DNA from: Borrelia hermsii DAH
GTDB lineage: Bacteria > Spirochaetota > Spirochaetia > Borreliales > Borreliaceae
Assembly: GCF_023035675.1 (NCBI RefSeq)
Contig: NZ_CP073144.1
Coordinates: 1-26,534 of the forward strand
Direction of reading: 5' to 3'
DNA: 26,534 nucleotides
Shown piece after piece: positions 6,870 to 15,601 of the stretch (within the stretch, counting starts at the first letter, position 1; each line of letters starts with the position of its first letter). Below the pieces are notes generated by a model. It was not told the origin of the DNA. It was given only the letters and a program-made list of their open reading frames with translations, and did not search any database. Both the position numbers and the translations under genes were made by a program.

Positions 6870-7870
6870 TTATTTAATAACAGCGGGTCGTGTAGTAGTT
6901 ACTAGATTCGGTTGCTTCAGTAGTAGTTTCAGAATATTGTATTCCCTTAACAGCTTCTCTTATCTTATCTAGATTGCTGCTTACTATTTTCCTAATTATA
7001 AATCAAGTACTCCTAATCCCTTATTTACTGCACTTGCAGCTGCTGCTTTAACTGCACCACCTTCATTATTATCAGGTTGAGTAAATTTACCACCTTTGGT
7101 CATAGCCTTAAGAGCAACAGCAGCTGCTAAGTCTGCATTAGTAACTGCACTACCGGCAGCATTATTGCCATTAGTAGCAGTAGCTAGTACTCCGGCTTCA
7201 GAATTAGCAGCAGGGGCAGCAGGGGCAGTAGCCTTAGCATTCTTAATCTTGTCAATCATTGCCCATGGGTCGGCTTTTGATACTTCACCTGCTAGCTTTG
7301 CAGCATCACCTGCACCAGCTTGAGCGTTATGAATTAGAGCTTTAGGCCCATCTCCATTAGCCACCGGTCCACCAAAATTGCCAGGCTTGATTTCTATGCC
7401 AGATTTCTCTGCTACATCTATAATTGTCTTTACACTTTCAATTATAGCTTTTACACTAGCTTCATTAGCACCTGCAGCATTATTATCAGTAGTTGCATCA
7501 CCAATATCAGCATTACCAGCCTCTTTAGCAGCATCAGCAAGTTTAGTTAGAGCAGTAATTAGTTGTTCAAAGACATCACTAGCACTGCTAATTGCACTCT
7601 TAACAGCTTCAATTGTACTCCCATCAGCATTCTTTACTTCAGATATTTTTTTGATAGCTCTTTTAACTTATTCTTAGTAGTTGTAAATACATCTCCTATT
7701 TTCTTAAAGTGTTCACCAACTTTACTTCTCTTATCACCAGATTTAACTGCTGTAAGTCCAAAAGCGTCCCCAATAGCATTACCAAAAATGCCAAAAATCT
7801 CTTGAAACCCATGTCCTATCTTAACTAATGAATCTAAGAAAGTATTCTTACTTTCAGCGGCCAATTTCTC
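6870..7870 (-). pseudogene. vlp: Variable large protein (group C), truncated and frameshifted cassette
   Basis: The cassette opens with [16 protein letters not shown], the first residues after the lipid-bearing N-terminus in expressed proteins of this type; no signal peptide or lipobox precedes it and the terminator of the upstream cassette abuts it. Frame is lost near 7650 at a 7-base T run (KELSKKYLK then stop), where eight bases would continue as [12 protein letters not shown]. The middle continues in another frame ([26 protein letters not shown]) and is broken again near 6996 (GVLDL then stop; one base lost). Homology runs on to a stop at 6870-6872. A silent donor or dead gene; the plus-strand group C copies are its relatives. 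Confidence 0.8.
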
Positions 7871-7885
7871 AGATTGAAAATAAAA

Positions 7886-7935
7886 AGAAAACAATTCTCA
7901 TGAAGAAAAAAGTTTTCCTAGAATGACTTTATTTG
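7886..7935 (-). terminator. Post-cassette hairpin after the group D vlp fragment
   Basis: On the minus strand: AATAAAGTCATTCTAGGAAA, then GAAAAC...GTTTTC arms around CTTCATGAGAATT, ending in a T-rich run. It is nearly the same as the element after two group A/C cassettes. Confidence 0.6.
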
Positions 7936-7962
7936 GTTATGTATATTGTTATTAAATTCTAA

Positions 7963-8495
7963 CTAATTCTTCTTAGCTTCAGAGGTTGTATTATCAATAA
8001 TTAAAGGAGTATCATTAGGATTAATTTTTATTGCTTCTTTAACTTCCTTAAGTCCTACGTCAATTGTTTTTCTTATTGCTATGGTGAGAGTATCCAATGC
8101 TTTAGTTACTGCACTTATTGCTGCTCCCTTAACTGCTTTCTCCACATCAACATCACCATTATTAACCTTAGCAAATTTACCATCCTTTGCCATAGCTCTT
8201 AACACTATACCTCCTGCTACTTCTGCATCTTTAGAAGCATTGACACCAGCAACTTGAGCGGCATTATTCTCAGCTAATTTAACAGCACTTCCATTATCTT
8301 TAATCATAGCTTGCAAAATATCAGCACCAGTTACAGCACCAACTGCTTTTGCTGCATCAGCTGCTGATTTCTTTGCATCAGAAGCAGCTCCAGTACTACT
8401 ATTAAACAATTTACCTGCGCCGTCATTATTCTCTGCGCTATTACCATCTTCAGCTTTTTTATTATCCCCACCTCAGGATTTCCTTTGTCTTTAAG
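7963..8495 (-). pseudogene. vlp: Variable large protein (group D), 3' fragment
   Basis: Only the C-terminal half of a Vlp is present. The open part from 8409 contains [20 protein letters not shown], a [14 protein letters not shown] block and the helix [20 protein letters not shown], ending SEAKKN. Upstream of 8409 the matching sequence DKGNPEV, then [13 protein letters not shown] codons can be followed with breaks to about 8495. The N-terminal half is missing at the junction with the maintenance locus. The closest relative here is the plus-strand copy at 21804-22801. It cannot encode a surface protein alone but could donate its 3' half. Confidence 0.78.
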
Positions 8496-8638
8496 TAAGA
8501 AATATTACCAACTAGATCACCAACAGTACCCTATAATGTATTTACTAAAAATATTTTTATTATAAATGGGTTTACTTTTTAACGGGTATTGCACTATGAT
8601 AAAAGATAATAATTCAATAACCAACACAGGAGATTTAA

Positions 8639-9733
8639 ATGGGGAACACAAAAAAATTTACAAACAAATACCAACACAAATTAATAGTTTTAATATCAAC
8701 ACTAAATTACATGAACTTAAAGTTAAAAAAATACACTCAAAATGACATACTTTATTATTTCAATAATAATATGAAAAAAAATGACCAAAACCCTATCAAA
8801 CTTAAAACACTACAAAGTTATCTTTATAAATTAAAAAAAGAATTTCAAGTAACAATTAATTATCACAGACATTTGGGTGTTAACATGGGAACTGAAATTC
8901 ACTACGAACTTAAATACTCTAAAAAAGAATGTTACTGCATAATCAATAAACAATTTAGAGAAAAAAAAGAGGAAAGACATAAAAAACGTGTTAATGTATA
9001 TCTTGAAAAGACTTGTATTAAAAATAGCAGTGTAGAAAAATGGGAGTGTTCTTATAATATATATAATAATAAAGAAGAGAAGAAAGACATAAAAGAAATA
9101 GAAAAACTACAAGTAAAAAAATACATCAGAAAATGCAACTTTAAATCAGACATACTCTATTCTATTCTAGATTTAGAATTAGAAAAAAATGCTACGATTA
9201 AAGTATGTAAAATTATTAAAAGAACCGAAAATTTCATTGAAAATAGTATTTACAAGAGAATTAATGGTATTAAATCGAACAGAAGTAAACAGCGAGAATT
9301 AAGCAAGATCTTGAATGAAACAAGGATTAGATTAGAAAATGAAGGACACAACGGTAAACAGTTAGAAACACAAATACAAGAAGTATATGAACAATATAAA
9401 AACAAACCCCACTTCATTATAGAGAATAACAAGTATAATGACTTAAAGAAAATAATAGGAAAGCTTAAAAAAACAGTTGAATATACTAATAGAAACGCAA
9501 AAGAAAATGAGAGAGACGTTAGAAATAACGTATTTAGTATACTTCTTGAACAATTAAGACATAAAGTAGACAAATCGATTTTAGTATCAATATTGAAGGG
9601 TTATTTAAATAAACAGGATAAGTTAACATACAGCAAGGCACTTAATAATTATTACTACCATGAACTTTTAGAGTTGATAAATAATAATCTAGATTATTTA
9701 AAACCAGAAAAACTTGAGATAATCACCAGTTAA
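8639..9733 (+). CDS. Plasmid replication/maintenance protein, PF57/62 family
   Basis: A 364-residue basic protein of the usual PF57/62 (Borrelia orfA) length. This family with adjacent DNA is the element needed for autonomous replication of several Borrelia plasmids. Visible features: YQHKLIVLISTLNYMN near the N-terminus, LKTLQSYLYKLKKEFQV with NYHRHLGVNMGTEIHYEL typical of the family, and a Lys-rich centre. The start has AGGAGA seven bases upstream. It is first in a four-gene cluster; PF50 follows after nine bases. The gene is open throughout, unlike its vlp neighbours, which suggests selection for maintenance. It probably initiates replication nearby. Confidence 0.88.
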   Translation: MGNTKKFTNKYQHKLIVLISTLNYMNLKLKKYTQNDILYYFNNNMKKNDQNPIKLKTLQSYLYKLKKEFQVTINYHRHLGVNMGTEIHYELKYSKKECYCIINKQFREKKEERHKKRVNVYLEKTCIKNSSVEKWECSYNIYNNKEEKKDIKEIEKLQVKKYIRKCNFKSDILYSILDLELEKNATIKVCKIIKRTENFIENSIYKRINGIKSNRSKQRELSKILNETRIRLENEGHNGKQLETQIQEVYEQYKNKPHFIIENNKYNDLKKIIGKLKKTVEYTNRNAKENERDVRNNVFSILLEQLRHKVDKSILVSILKGYLNKQDKLTYSKALNNYYYHELLELINNNLDYLKPEKLEIITS

Positions 9734-9742
9734 GGATTAGTT

Positions 9743-10303
9743 ATGGAGAGCATATTAGAACGCTTAAAAAAAAAGGAATCAGAAATTAAGAAAAAAAACA
9801 ACAGGAATCTTTTCGTGAAAGTAGAAAAAATTAATAACAGAACAATATACCATACAAAAATAATGAAAGATTTGTTCTCTTTTGGGATTAATAAAAACCA
9901 AAGAGGTAAATTTTTCGTTTCCTTTAGGGAACTTTTTAATCAAGAAAAAATAGCGGTGTTTAATCTGTTTTCTTTAAGAGATGATGATAAATTTTTGGGC
10001 ATATCTTATTGGTATAGAAAACCAATACAAAATGTTGTAACAAGATATGAAGAGAATGGTATCATGAAAGCGTCCACATTTTCAAAAGTTTATTACGTAG
10101 AATTTAGATTTAAGAAAGGTAGTGTTTGTTGTTATATTGGAGAAATTACTTATTTACTTAGAAAGGAAAAAGCTAATAAGAAATATTATGAATCTTTAGT
10201 TGAAAGAATGATCAATTTAGAAAAACAAGTATATGAATTTTATGGCAAAAAGCTACCAAATGGAGGAATTATAAATAAATGGATAGAAAAAAACCAGAAA
10301 TAA
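9743..10303 (+). CDS. Plasmid maintenance protein, PF50 family (DUF226)
   Basis: A 186-residue protein between PF57/62 and PF32, as is standard in Borrelia plasmids. Recognisable blocks are FSFGINKNQRGKFFVSFREL, LFSLRDDDKFLGISYWYRKP and FRFKKGSVCCYIGEITYLLR. Its biochemical role is not established; in related plasmids it contributes to stability or copy control. AAGGAT lies upstream of ATG 9743. The 3' end overlaps the PF32 start by 25 bases, so translation of PF32 is probably coupled. Confidence 0.87.
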   Translation: MESILERLKKKESEIKKKNNRNLFVKVEKINNRTIYHTKIMKDLFSFGINKNQRGKFFVSFRELFNQEKIAVFNLFSLRDDDKFLGISYWYRKPIQNVVTRYEENGIMKASTFSKVYYVEFRFKKGSVCCYIGEITYLLRKEKANKKYYESLVERMINLEKQVYEFYGKKLPNGGIINKWIEKNQK

Positions 10304-11040
10304 TCACAATTGCTAATATCAAGGGTGGTGTTGGAAAAAGCATTTTGACTATTATTTTTAGTTATATTTTAAAAGATGCGGGCAAGAAGATTTTAGTTAT
10401 AGACTTAGATCCTCAAAATAGTTTAACCAGTTATTTTATGCAATATATAAAAAATTTAGAATTGAATAATGTTTATGAGTTTTTAAGAGAAAATACAAAT
10501 TTAGATTTTGGTAAATATTTAAACAAGATAAATGATAGCATATATCTTCTGCCTTCTCATCCAAATTTGCATCTTTTTAATCAACAGGTTGATTCGTATA
10601 AAGTTCTTTCTTTAAAACATAGGTTAAAAAAATTTTTAGTTAGTTATTATTTTGATTATGTTTTGATAGATACTCCTCCTAATTTAGATTCACTTTTAGA
10701 TAATGCTTTACATATTACAGATAAGCTCATAATACCTATTCAGGTTGAGAGATTTTCGGTTGAAAGTTTGTCTATATTGATGAAATACATTTCAAAAATT
10801 TCTATTTATATAGATAAAGACATTGATATATCGATAGTAGAAAATCAGTTTATGAGAAATAGAAATACTTTTAAGGATATAGAAAATTCAATTCAAGAAA
10901 AATATGGTAATTTTATTAAAGGGAAGGTTCATTTTTCCAATAAAATAAAAGTTTTTACAAATAACTTACAAGAGCCTAGTTATAAGGAGCTTTATTATCA
11001 AGAATGTGCAGAATGTTTAAATAATATATTAAGAATTTAA
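10279..11040 (+). CDS. parA: ParA-type partition ATPase, PF32 family
   Basis: A 253-residue ParA ATPase that segregates plasmid copies. The deviant Walker A motif KGGVGKS is at residues 15-21, the second motif LVIDLDPQNS at about 39-48 and the Walker B-like VLIDTPPN at about 128-135, all intact. PF32 sequence type defines plasmid compatibility in Borrelia. The gene starts inside the end of PF50 with no strong ribosome binding site of its own, as expected for coupled translation. PF49 lies downstream across a palindrome that may be the partition site or an operator. Confidence 0.93.
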   Translation: MDRKKPEIITIANIKGGVGKSILTIIFSYILKDAGKKILVIDLDPQNSLTSYFMQYIKNLELNNVYEFLRENTNLDFGKYLNKINDSIYLLPSHPNLHLFNQQVDSYKVLSLKHRLKKFLVSYYFDYVLIDTPPNLDSLLDNALHITDKLIIPIQVERFSVESLSILMKYISKISIYIDKDIDISIVENQFMRNRNTFKDIENSIQEKYGNFIKGKVHFSNKIKVFTNNLQEPSYKELYYQECAECLNNILRI

Positions 11041-11061
11041 ATTTAATTTTTATAGTTAATG

Positions 11062-11097
11062 AGAACAAAATCGTTCGATATCGAACGATTTTGTTCT
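11062..11097. promoter_or_regulatory. Perfect 36-bp palindrome between PF32 and PF49
   Basis: AGAACAAAATCGTTCGAT is followed directly by its full reverse complement, with no spacer, ending one base before the PF49 ribosome binding site AAGGAG. The centre TTCGATATCGAA is rich in CG compared with the surroundings. Candidates are a centromere-like site for PF32/PF49, an autoregulatory operator, or a hairpin that limits PF49 expression. It lacks the TATAAT and TTAGTAT boxes of the telomeres. Confidence 0.85.
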
Positions 11098-11111
11098 AAG
11101 GAGTTTTGCAA

Positions 11112-11648
11112 GTGTCAAAAAATATGATTGTTTTAAATGATAGGGAAAAGGGTTTGATGAGCATTTCGCAAGAGGAAGAATATGAGAATTATAAGTTCGC
11201 TTTAAGGAAAAGTATAATCAATGACATTGAAAATAAAATTCAAATAATGGAAATTTTATACAATATAAAAACCAAAAATCTTTACCTTATTGACGGATAT
11301 AAAAGTTTTGAGGCGTTTATCAATAAATTTTTGATTAAAAAAACACAAGCATATTCATATTTAAAAATATATGAACATGTATTAAGGGGTGATTTAAGTA
11401 TAAATGATATTAAACAAAGGGGAGTAGTAGATGTTTATAAAAGTATCAAATCAAATGAAGTTACCAGTCAAAAATCAAAAAAAAAACCAATAAAACCGTT
11501 GCGTTTTCAACTTAAAACAGAGCAAGCATATGAATTTTATAAGAAAAATTCTGAATTTGCAAGTTTTCTTTTAGAGGAGATTTTTAGTAATGGAGGGAAC
11601 ATTTTAGAACAGTTGGAAATCAGATATAAAAATTTAAAAAACAATTGA
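11112..11648 (+). CDS. Partition-associated protein, PF49 family
   Basis: A 178-residue protein of the Borrelia PF49 family, treated as the partner of the ParA-like PF32. It begins MSKNMIVLNDREKGLMS and contains YKSFEAFINKFLIKKTQAYS followed by YLKIYEHVL, a helix-turn-helix-like stretch seen in the family, and a basic C-terminal part. I choose GTG 11112, eight bases after AAGGAG; a TTG at 11106 is in frame but only two bases from that site. The upstream palindrome overlaps the leader. Last gene of the maintenance cluster. Confidence 0.85.
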   Translation: MSKNMIVLNDREKGLMSISQEEEYENYKFALRKSIINDIENKIQIMEILYNIKTKNLYLIDGYKSFEAFINKFLIKKTQAYSYLKIYEHVLRGDLSINDIKQRGVVDVYKSIKSNEVTSQKSKKKPIKPLRFQLKTEQAYEFYKKNSEFASFLLEEIFSNGGNILEQLEIRYKNLKNN

Positions 11649-11728
11649 TTTTATTTGATTTTTAATGTATTTTAATATTAATTGTGTGGGCATTTAAATC
11701 CCATCCTATGTTGGTCAAGCTTAAAAGT

Positions 11729-11781
11729 TTTTAAGCCTTTGTTAGCAAGTCTTTTTGAGAATTGTTAACAAAGGCTTAAAA
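11729..11781 (+). terminator. Large hairpin downstream of the maintenance cluster
   Basis: A perfect 16-bp stem (TTTTAAGCCTTTGTTA and complement) encloses a 21-base loop, about 80 bases after PF49. It is probably the cluster terminator, although the trailing T-run is poor and an origin-associated role cannot be excluded. Confidence 0.5.
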
Positions 11782-11894
11782 TTTGACTTTCAAGTTTAAT
11801 AATGCAATATTTTTTTTGTATGATAAAGCTATTTTTGTTAATAGTGTTGTAGGTTTTTAGTTTTTGACTTATTACGATAAATAATCAACATAAA

Positions 11895-12633
11895 ATGTTA
11901 ATAATGCAAGATACAATCAATATAATAAGTAAAATGAATTTAAGTAATATTGCAGAAGTATTTAAAATATATAAGAATATGCATATGACATTATATGAGA
12001 CGCTTTTTGATAGTTTAGAGATAATAGATATATTTTTGTTATAATTATAGAATTATAATTCTAGTATACTTGATTATTTTGGAGAGAAATCAAAGCTTGA
12101 AACTATAGAGTATTGGATTGGCCTACTTAATAAGTATTTAATAAAGAGAGAGTTTAGTTTGGAAGTAATAAAATATTATGCCATCTTCTTAATATAAGAA
12201 TAGCTTCAATATAGTTAAAGGTAACCAAATCTTTTTGGATATGTAGTTAGTGATGAACCTTTTAAGTATTATTTGCCAGTAAATACAAACTTCCTATTTT
12301 ATGAGAAAAAAAGTTTCTTTAAGAGGAGGCTTTCTTCTATATACTTAATTTTGTAATTTTGAATATTTTTTGTACCTTATTTGAGGTGATAGGTTTAATG
12401 AGTTTAATATATTCTTTAAATATATTGATATTAAACATCAAAGCATCGGTTATTTGCTTGGTTTTGAGTTAGGATATGTCAAGAGATTTATATAGGTATT
12501 TGATAGTTTTTGTAAATTACATAAAAATGTAACTGAAGATGCCCTTAAAAATGAAATTATTTTGCAAAGTAGTTTCTCCTCTAAATCGTACAGGTTTAAT
12601 GGTTTTTGTAAGTATTACTCTAGCAAAATTTAA
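11895..12633 (+). pseudogene. Decayed gene of unknown family
   Basis: The first 49 codons (ATG 11895, MLIMQDTINIISKMNLSN...) run to TAA at 12042 and the same frame continues after a second stop with SSILDYFGEKSKLETIEYW and LLNKYLIKREFSLEVIKYY. After further breaks coding-like sequence returns (KHQSIGYLLGFELGYVKRFI, then FCKLHKNVTEDALKNEII and RFNGFCKYYSSKI) to a stop at 12633. The composition and collinear fragments look like one plasmid gene with many lesions. I do not recognise the product, and no related intact copy is in the window. Confidence 0.45.
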
Positions 12634-12737
12634 TTTCTTCTCCTCTATTAATCAATTGTCTACTTGATGCATTACTTTAACCGTTTTGGCAATAAATTTA
12701 ATTTATTTTTTTATAAGGTGTTTTTTGCTTTACTATC

Positions 12738-12860
12738 TTAAATCTCTTTTTTTAAATATGCTTTCTTAATTTCATTATGATGAGTTATAATTATTTTATT
12801 AAATTGACTTAAACTATTAATTAGTAATACTGGCATTAAAATAAAATTAATTTTTTTCAT
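12738..12860 (-). pseudogene. Short remnant with lipoprotein-like start
   Basis: AAGGGG lies nine bases before ATG 12860, which opens a 40-codon frame, MKKINFILMPVLLINSLSQF..., resembling a signal peptide, then stops. No cysteine is seen at a lipobox position. Sequence downstream to 12634 shows no continuing gene. Possibly the start of a lost lipoprotein gene. Confidence 0.3.
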
Positions 12861-12941
12861 AACAAATCCCCTTATTTTTATGATTTATTTTTATTGCTAA
12901 TTTACTGTAAGTTCAGCTACATGATTTTTCTCCTGAAAGCT

Positions 12942-13403
12942 TTATTTTAAGATATTCAAACATCCCTTTATTAGTGTTTTTGTAGGACATACTGTTAATA
13001 ATACCTTTAAAAAACTGCTCGATTTACAATCAATAGCATCGCTGATATATTGAGCAAAAGTTTTACCATTGTCTTTTTCACTTCTTTTTTTGTTTGTATC
13101 CGTTAAGCTAGTCAAGAAAGTTTGTGTATTTGCTCTTACTTTCATCTTTGTATCCACCAATTTAATTTTGTCATTGTTAATTACCTGATTCAATGCATGC
13201 TTTAAATAGCTAAATTTCTTCTGCTTATCATCAGACAGGGTAATTTTTTTTGTGTTTAGTTAGTTTTATTTGGTAAATTATTCAAATTCCTTTTAGATCT
13301 ATTATGTGGCTTAGCATCAGTAGGTTTTATACTTATATTTATATCATTTGCAACAGTACAAAAGTAATATGCTGAGAAGTATTAACCTTGTAAGGTTACT
13401 CAT
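12942..13403 (-). pseudogene. Probable Mlp-family lipoprotein pseudogene
   Basis: From ATG 13403 (AAGAGA upstream) a lipoprotein signal MSNLTRLILLSILLLYCC ends in a stop; one frame change joins it to DINISIKPTDAKPHNRSKRN, and another to LSDDKQKKFSYLKHALNQVI, SEKDNGKTFAQYISDAI and a stop at 12942. The signal plus SRSKR-like basic segment plus LSDDQKK..LK helix order is that of Borrelia Mlp lipoproteins. The assignment rests on remembered motifs. With at least two frame breaks it is dead. Its position next to the archive suggests older cargo being eroded. Confidence 0.5.
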
Positions 13404-13527
13404 ATCAATTCTCTTATCTTTGTGATTTAAACAATATATAGTAATTCTTATTGTGATGTATGAGTTTTTGTGAGTATTAACTTGTTTTGTAAAAATTATT
13501 CCTTTTTTAACTATCTTGTCCCTTGGC

Positions 13528-13585
13528 AAGTTAAAAGGAGGCACGGAAATGAGAAAAGAATAAGTGCAATAATAATGACTTTATT
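13528..13585 (+). repeat. Upstream homology block before vsp
   Basis: AAGTTAAAAGGAGGCACG leads to ATG 13549 and the common signal-peptide start. One A is missing from the A5 run after ATGAG, so the canonical start reads four codons to a stop. The same 18-base block stands at 17973-17990 and, with one change, at 21783-21800. Confidence 0.7.
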
Positions 13586-14204
13586 TATGGTATTTATATC
13601 ATGTAATAATGGAGGTCCAGAGCTTAAAAGTGACGAAGTAGCTAAGTCTGATGGAACAGTACTTGATTTAGCAAAAATAAGTTCAAAAATAACCGAGGCT
13701 GTAGCTTTTGCTAAGAGTGTTAAAGAAATAGAAACCTTAGTTAAGTCTATTGATGAGATTGCTAAGGGTATTAAGAAAAAGATTGGTGCAAATGGGTTGG
13801 AAGCTGATGCAGGTGCTGGTGCTCACTATACTCCTTTATTGGCAGGGGCATATAGTGTGGCTACAACCATAGAATCAAAAGTAGGAGAGTTAAAAATAGC
13901 GGAAACCCTTAAAGGTTTAAATGAAAAGGTTAAAGATGTTGAGGATAAAGCCAAAGCATTTACAGCTAAGTTGAAAAATCAACATGCTACTTTGGGACTT
14001 GCTAACGGAGCTGCTACTGATGCGCATGCAAAAAATGCTATAGATAAAAGCGATAATACTGGAGATAAAGGAGCTAAAGAGCTTGGCGAACTAAACACAG
14101 CAATTGATGCTTTGTTAAAGGCTGCTGAAGCTGCAGTAACAGCTGCATTTAATTTGCTTACAACTTCTGCTAAGTCAGAGTCTGTTAAGCCTTCTAACAC
14201 CTAA
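13575..14204 (+). CDS. vsp: Variable small protein, silent cassette with displaced start
   Basis: Vsps are about 20-kDa OspC-like lipoproteins that alternate with Vlps as the serotype-defining antigen. From ATG 13575 the product has 209 residues: MTLFMVFISCNNGG with lipobox FISC, then ELKSDEVAKSDGTVLDLAKI, a helical core (SVKEIETLVKSIDEIAKGI; IAETLKGLNEKVKDVEDKA) and a C-terminal AAFNLLTTSAKSESV tail, normal length for Vsp. The usual start MRKRISAII is out of frame because of a one-base deletion at 13549-13560; ATG 13575 keeps only about nine residues before the Cys. No clear promoter precedes it. This is the only vsp in the window. Probably a silent donor. Confidence 0.85.
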   Translation: MTLFMVFISCNNGGPELKSDEVAKSDGTVLDLAKISSKITEAVAFAKSVKEIETLVKSIDEIAKGIKKKIGANGLEADAGAGAHYTPLLAGAYSVATTIESKVGELKIAETLKGLNEKVKDVEDKAKAFTAKLKNQHATLGLANGAATDAHAKNAIDKSDNTGDKGAKELGELNTAIDALLKAAEAAVTAAFNLLTTSAKSESVKPSNT

Positions 14205-14283
14205 GGGATAAACAATTTAATTAATTATTATAAGATTACTTTTTAATCAATGGTAATTATCTGATAAAATAAAGTCTATAAAT

Positions 14284-14316
14284 AATAAGCTAGGAGCATA
14301 CTGCTCTTAGCTTATT
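14284..14316 (+). terminator. Terminator after vsp
   Basis: AATAAGCTA / TAGCTTATT and GAGCA / TGCTC form a 15-bp stem with one G-T pair and a TAC loop, followed by TTGTTTTTTATT. A good rho-independent terminator 80 bases after the vsp stop. A near copy of the stem occurs at 20317-20345. Confidence 0.8.
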
Positions 14317-14436
14317 TTGTTTTTTATTCCTATATTTATTTGCTTTACTACTTTATTATACTTTTGAGATTTTTTTGATTACTTTTATCTTTTAGACTTA
14401 TATTTATGCCTTGATTTTAATTCATTTTATCACTTA

Positions 14437-15477
14437 ATGAAAGCTTAAATTGCTTATTTATAACTTTATTTTACTTCTTAGCTGTGGGAGTGGCAGTACT
14501 AATGCTGGGGAGCCTAAAACTGTGTATTTAACATTTATAGCTAATTTAGGGAAAGGGTTTTTAGATGTTTTTGTGACTTTTGGAGATATGGTTACTGGAT
14601 AAGGCAGATACTAAGAAAAGTGATATAGGGAAGTATTTTACTGATATTGAGAGCACTATGACAACAGTTAAAAAGAAGTTGCAAGATGAAGTTGCTAAGA
14701 ATGGTAACTATCCAAAGGTAAAGACAGCTGTTGACGAATTTGTTGCAATCTTAGGAAAGATCGAGAAAGGAGCAAAAGAAGCATCTAAAGGGGCTACTGG
14801 TGATGTTATTATTGGGAATACTGTTAAGAATGGTGATGCTGTACCTGGAGAAGCAACAAGTGTCAATTCTCTTGTTAAAGGAATTAAAGAAATAGTTGGG
14901 GTAGTCTTGAAGGAAGGTAAGGCAGATGCTGATGCTACTAAAGATGATAGTAAGAAAGATATTGGTAAATTATTTACCGCAACCACTGATGCGAATAGAG
15001 CTGATAATGCGGCAGCTCAAGCAGCTGCAGCGTCAATAGGAGCAGTGACAGGTGCTGATATCTTGCAAGCTATAGTACAATCTAAGGAAAATCCTGTTGC
15101 AAATAGTACTGATGGAATTGAAAAAGCAACAGATGCAGCTGAGATTGCAGTTGCTCCAGTTAAAGATAATAAAAAAAGAGATTAAAGATGGAGCAAAAAA
15201 AGACGCAGTTATAGCTGCAGGCATTGCACTGCGAGCAATGGCTAAGAATGGTACATTTTCTATTAAAAACAATGAAGATGCGGCTGTAACGACGATAAAT
15301 AGTGCAGCAGCAAGCGCAGTGAACAAGATTTTAAGCACTCTAATAATAGCAATAAGGAATACAGTTGATAGTGGTTTAAGAACAATAAATGAGGCTCTTG
15401 CTACAGTTAAGCAAGAAGATAAGTCTGCAGAAGCTACTATACCTGCAGACGCAACAGCTAGTGGACAGCAACAATAA
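14437..15477 (+). pseudogene. vlp: Variable large protein (group A), broken cassette
   Basis: A group A Vlp whose remains begin with a degenerate signal peptide (ATGAAA at 14437; the second start ATGACT has become ATAACT). The lipobox LLLSCGSGSTNAG is recognisable, followed by [20 protein letters not shown]. About 11 bases coding AFGI are deleted near 14600, shifting frame; [13 protein letters not shown] onward is open to 15185. There a run of seven A (six needed) gives a stop, after which [19 protein letters not shown] and IAIRNTVDSGLRTINEAL continue to QQ and stop at 15477. Four or more lesions; not expressible, but most variable sequence is intact as donor material. Confidence 0.85.
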
Positions 15478-15500
15478 AAAATTATTAATAAACATAACTA

Positions 15501-15552
15501 AATAAAGTCATTTGAGGAAAACTCTTCTCTTCATAAGAATTGTTTTCCTTTT
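15501..15552 (+). terminator. Post-cassette hairpin after group A vlp
   Basis: AATAAAGTCATTTGAGGAAA then GGAAAAC (15516-15522) pairing with GTTTTCC (15542-15548) around CTTCATAAGAA, ending CCTTTTGTTTT. It matches the minus-strand elements at 6.8 and 7.9 kb and is the best formed of the set. Confidence 0.7.
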
Positions 15553-15601
15553 GTTTTACCTACCCTCTGATTGCACAGGGGGCTAATAGTATAAAGAATT
15601 C

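Noticed and set aside
9250..9573. Minus-strand hydrophobic open frame
   Set aside because: Antisense of the Lys-rich PF57/62 gene; hydrophobicity follows from reading poly-Lys codons backwards.
11062..11097. Palindrome as an internal, fused telomere
   Set aside because: A replicated telomere of this plasmid would centre on AATTATA/TATAATT with TTAGTAT boxes; the palindrome has none of these.
13344..13544. 66-codon minus-strand gene starting MPPFNLPRDK
   Set aside because: Only its last 20 codons, from ATG 13403, look meaningful, as the signal peptide of the mlp-like pseudogene; the rest overlaps the vsp upstream block in antisense.
14284..14316. Small RNA or riboswitch
   Set aside because: A simple stem, short loop and T-run after vsp is explained by a terminator. 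I found no tRNA, rRNA or insertion sequence in the window.
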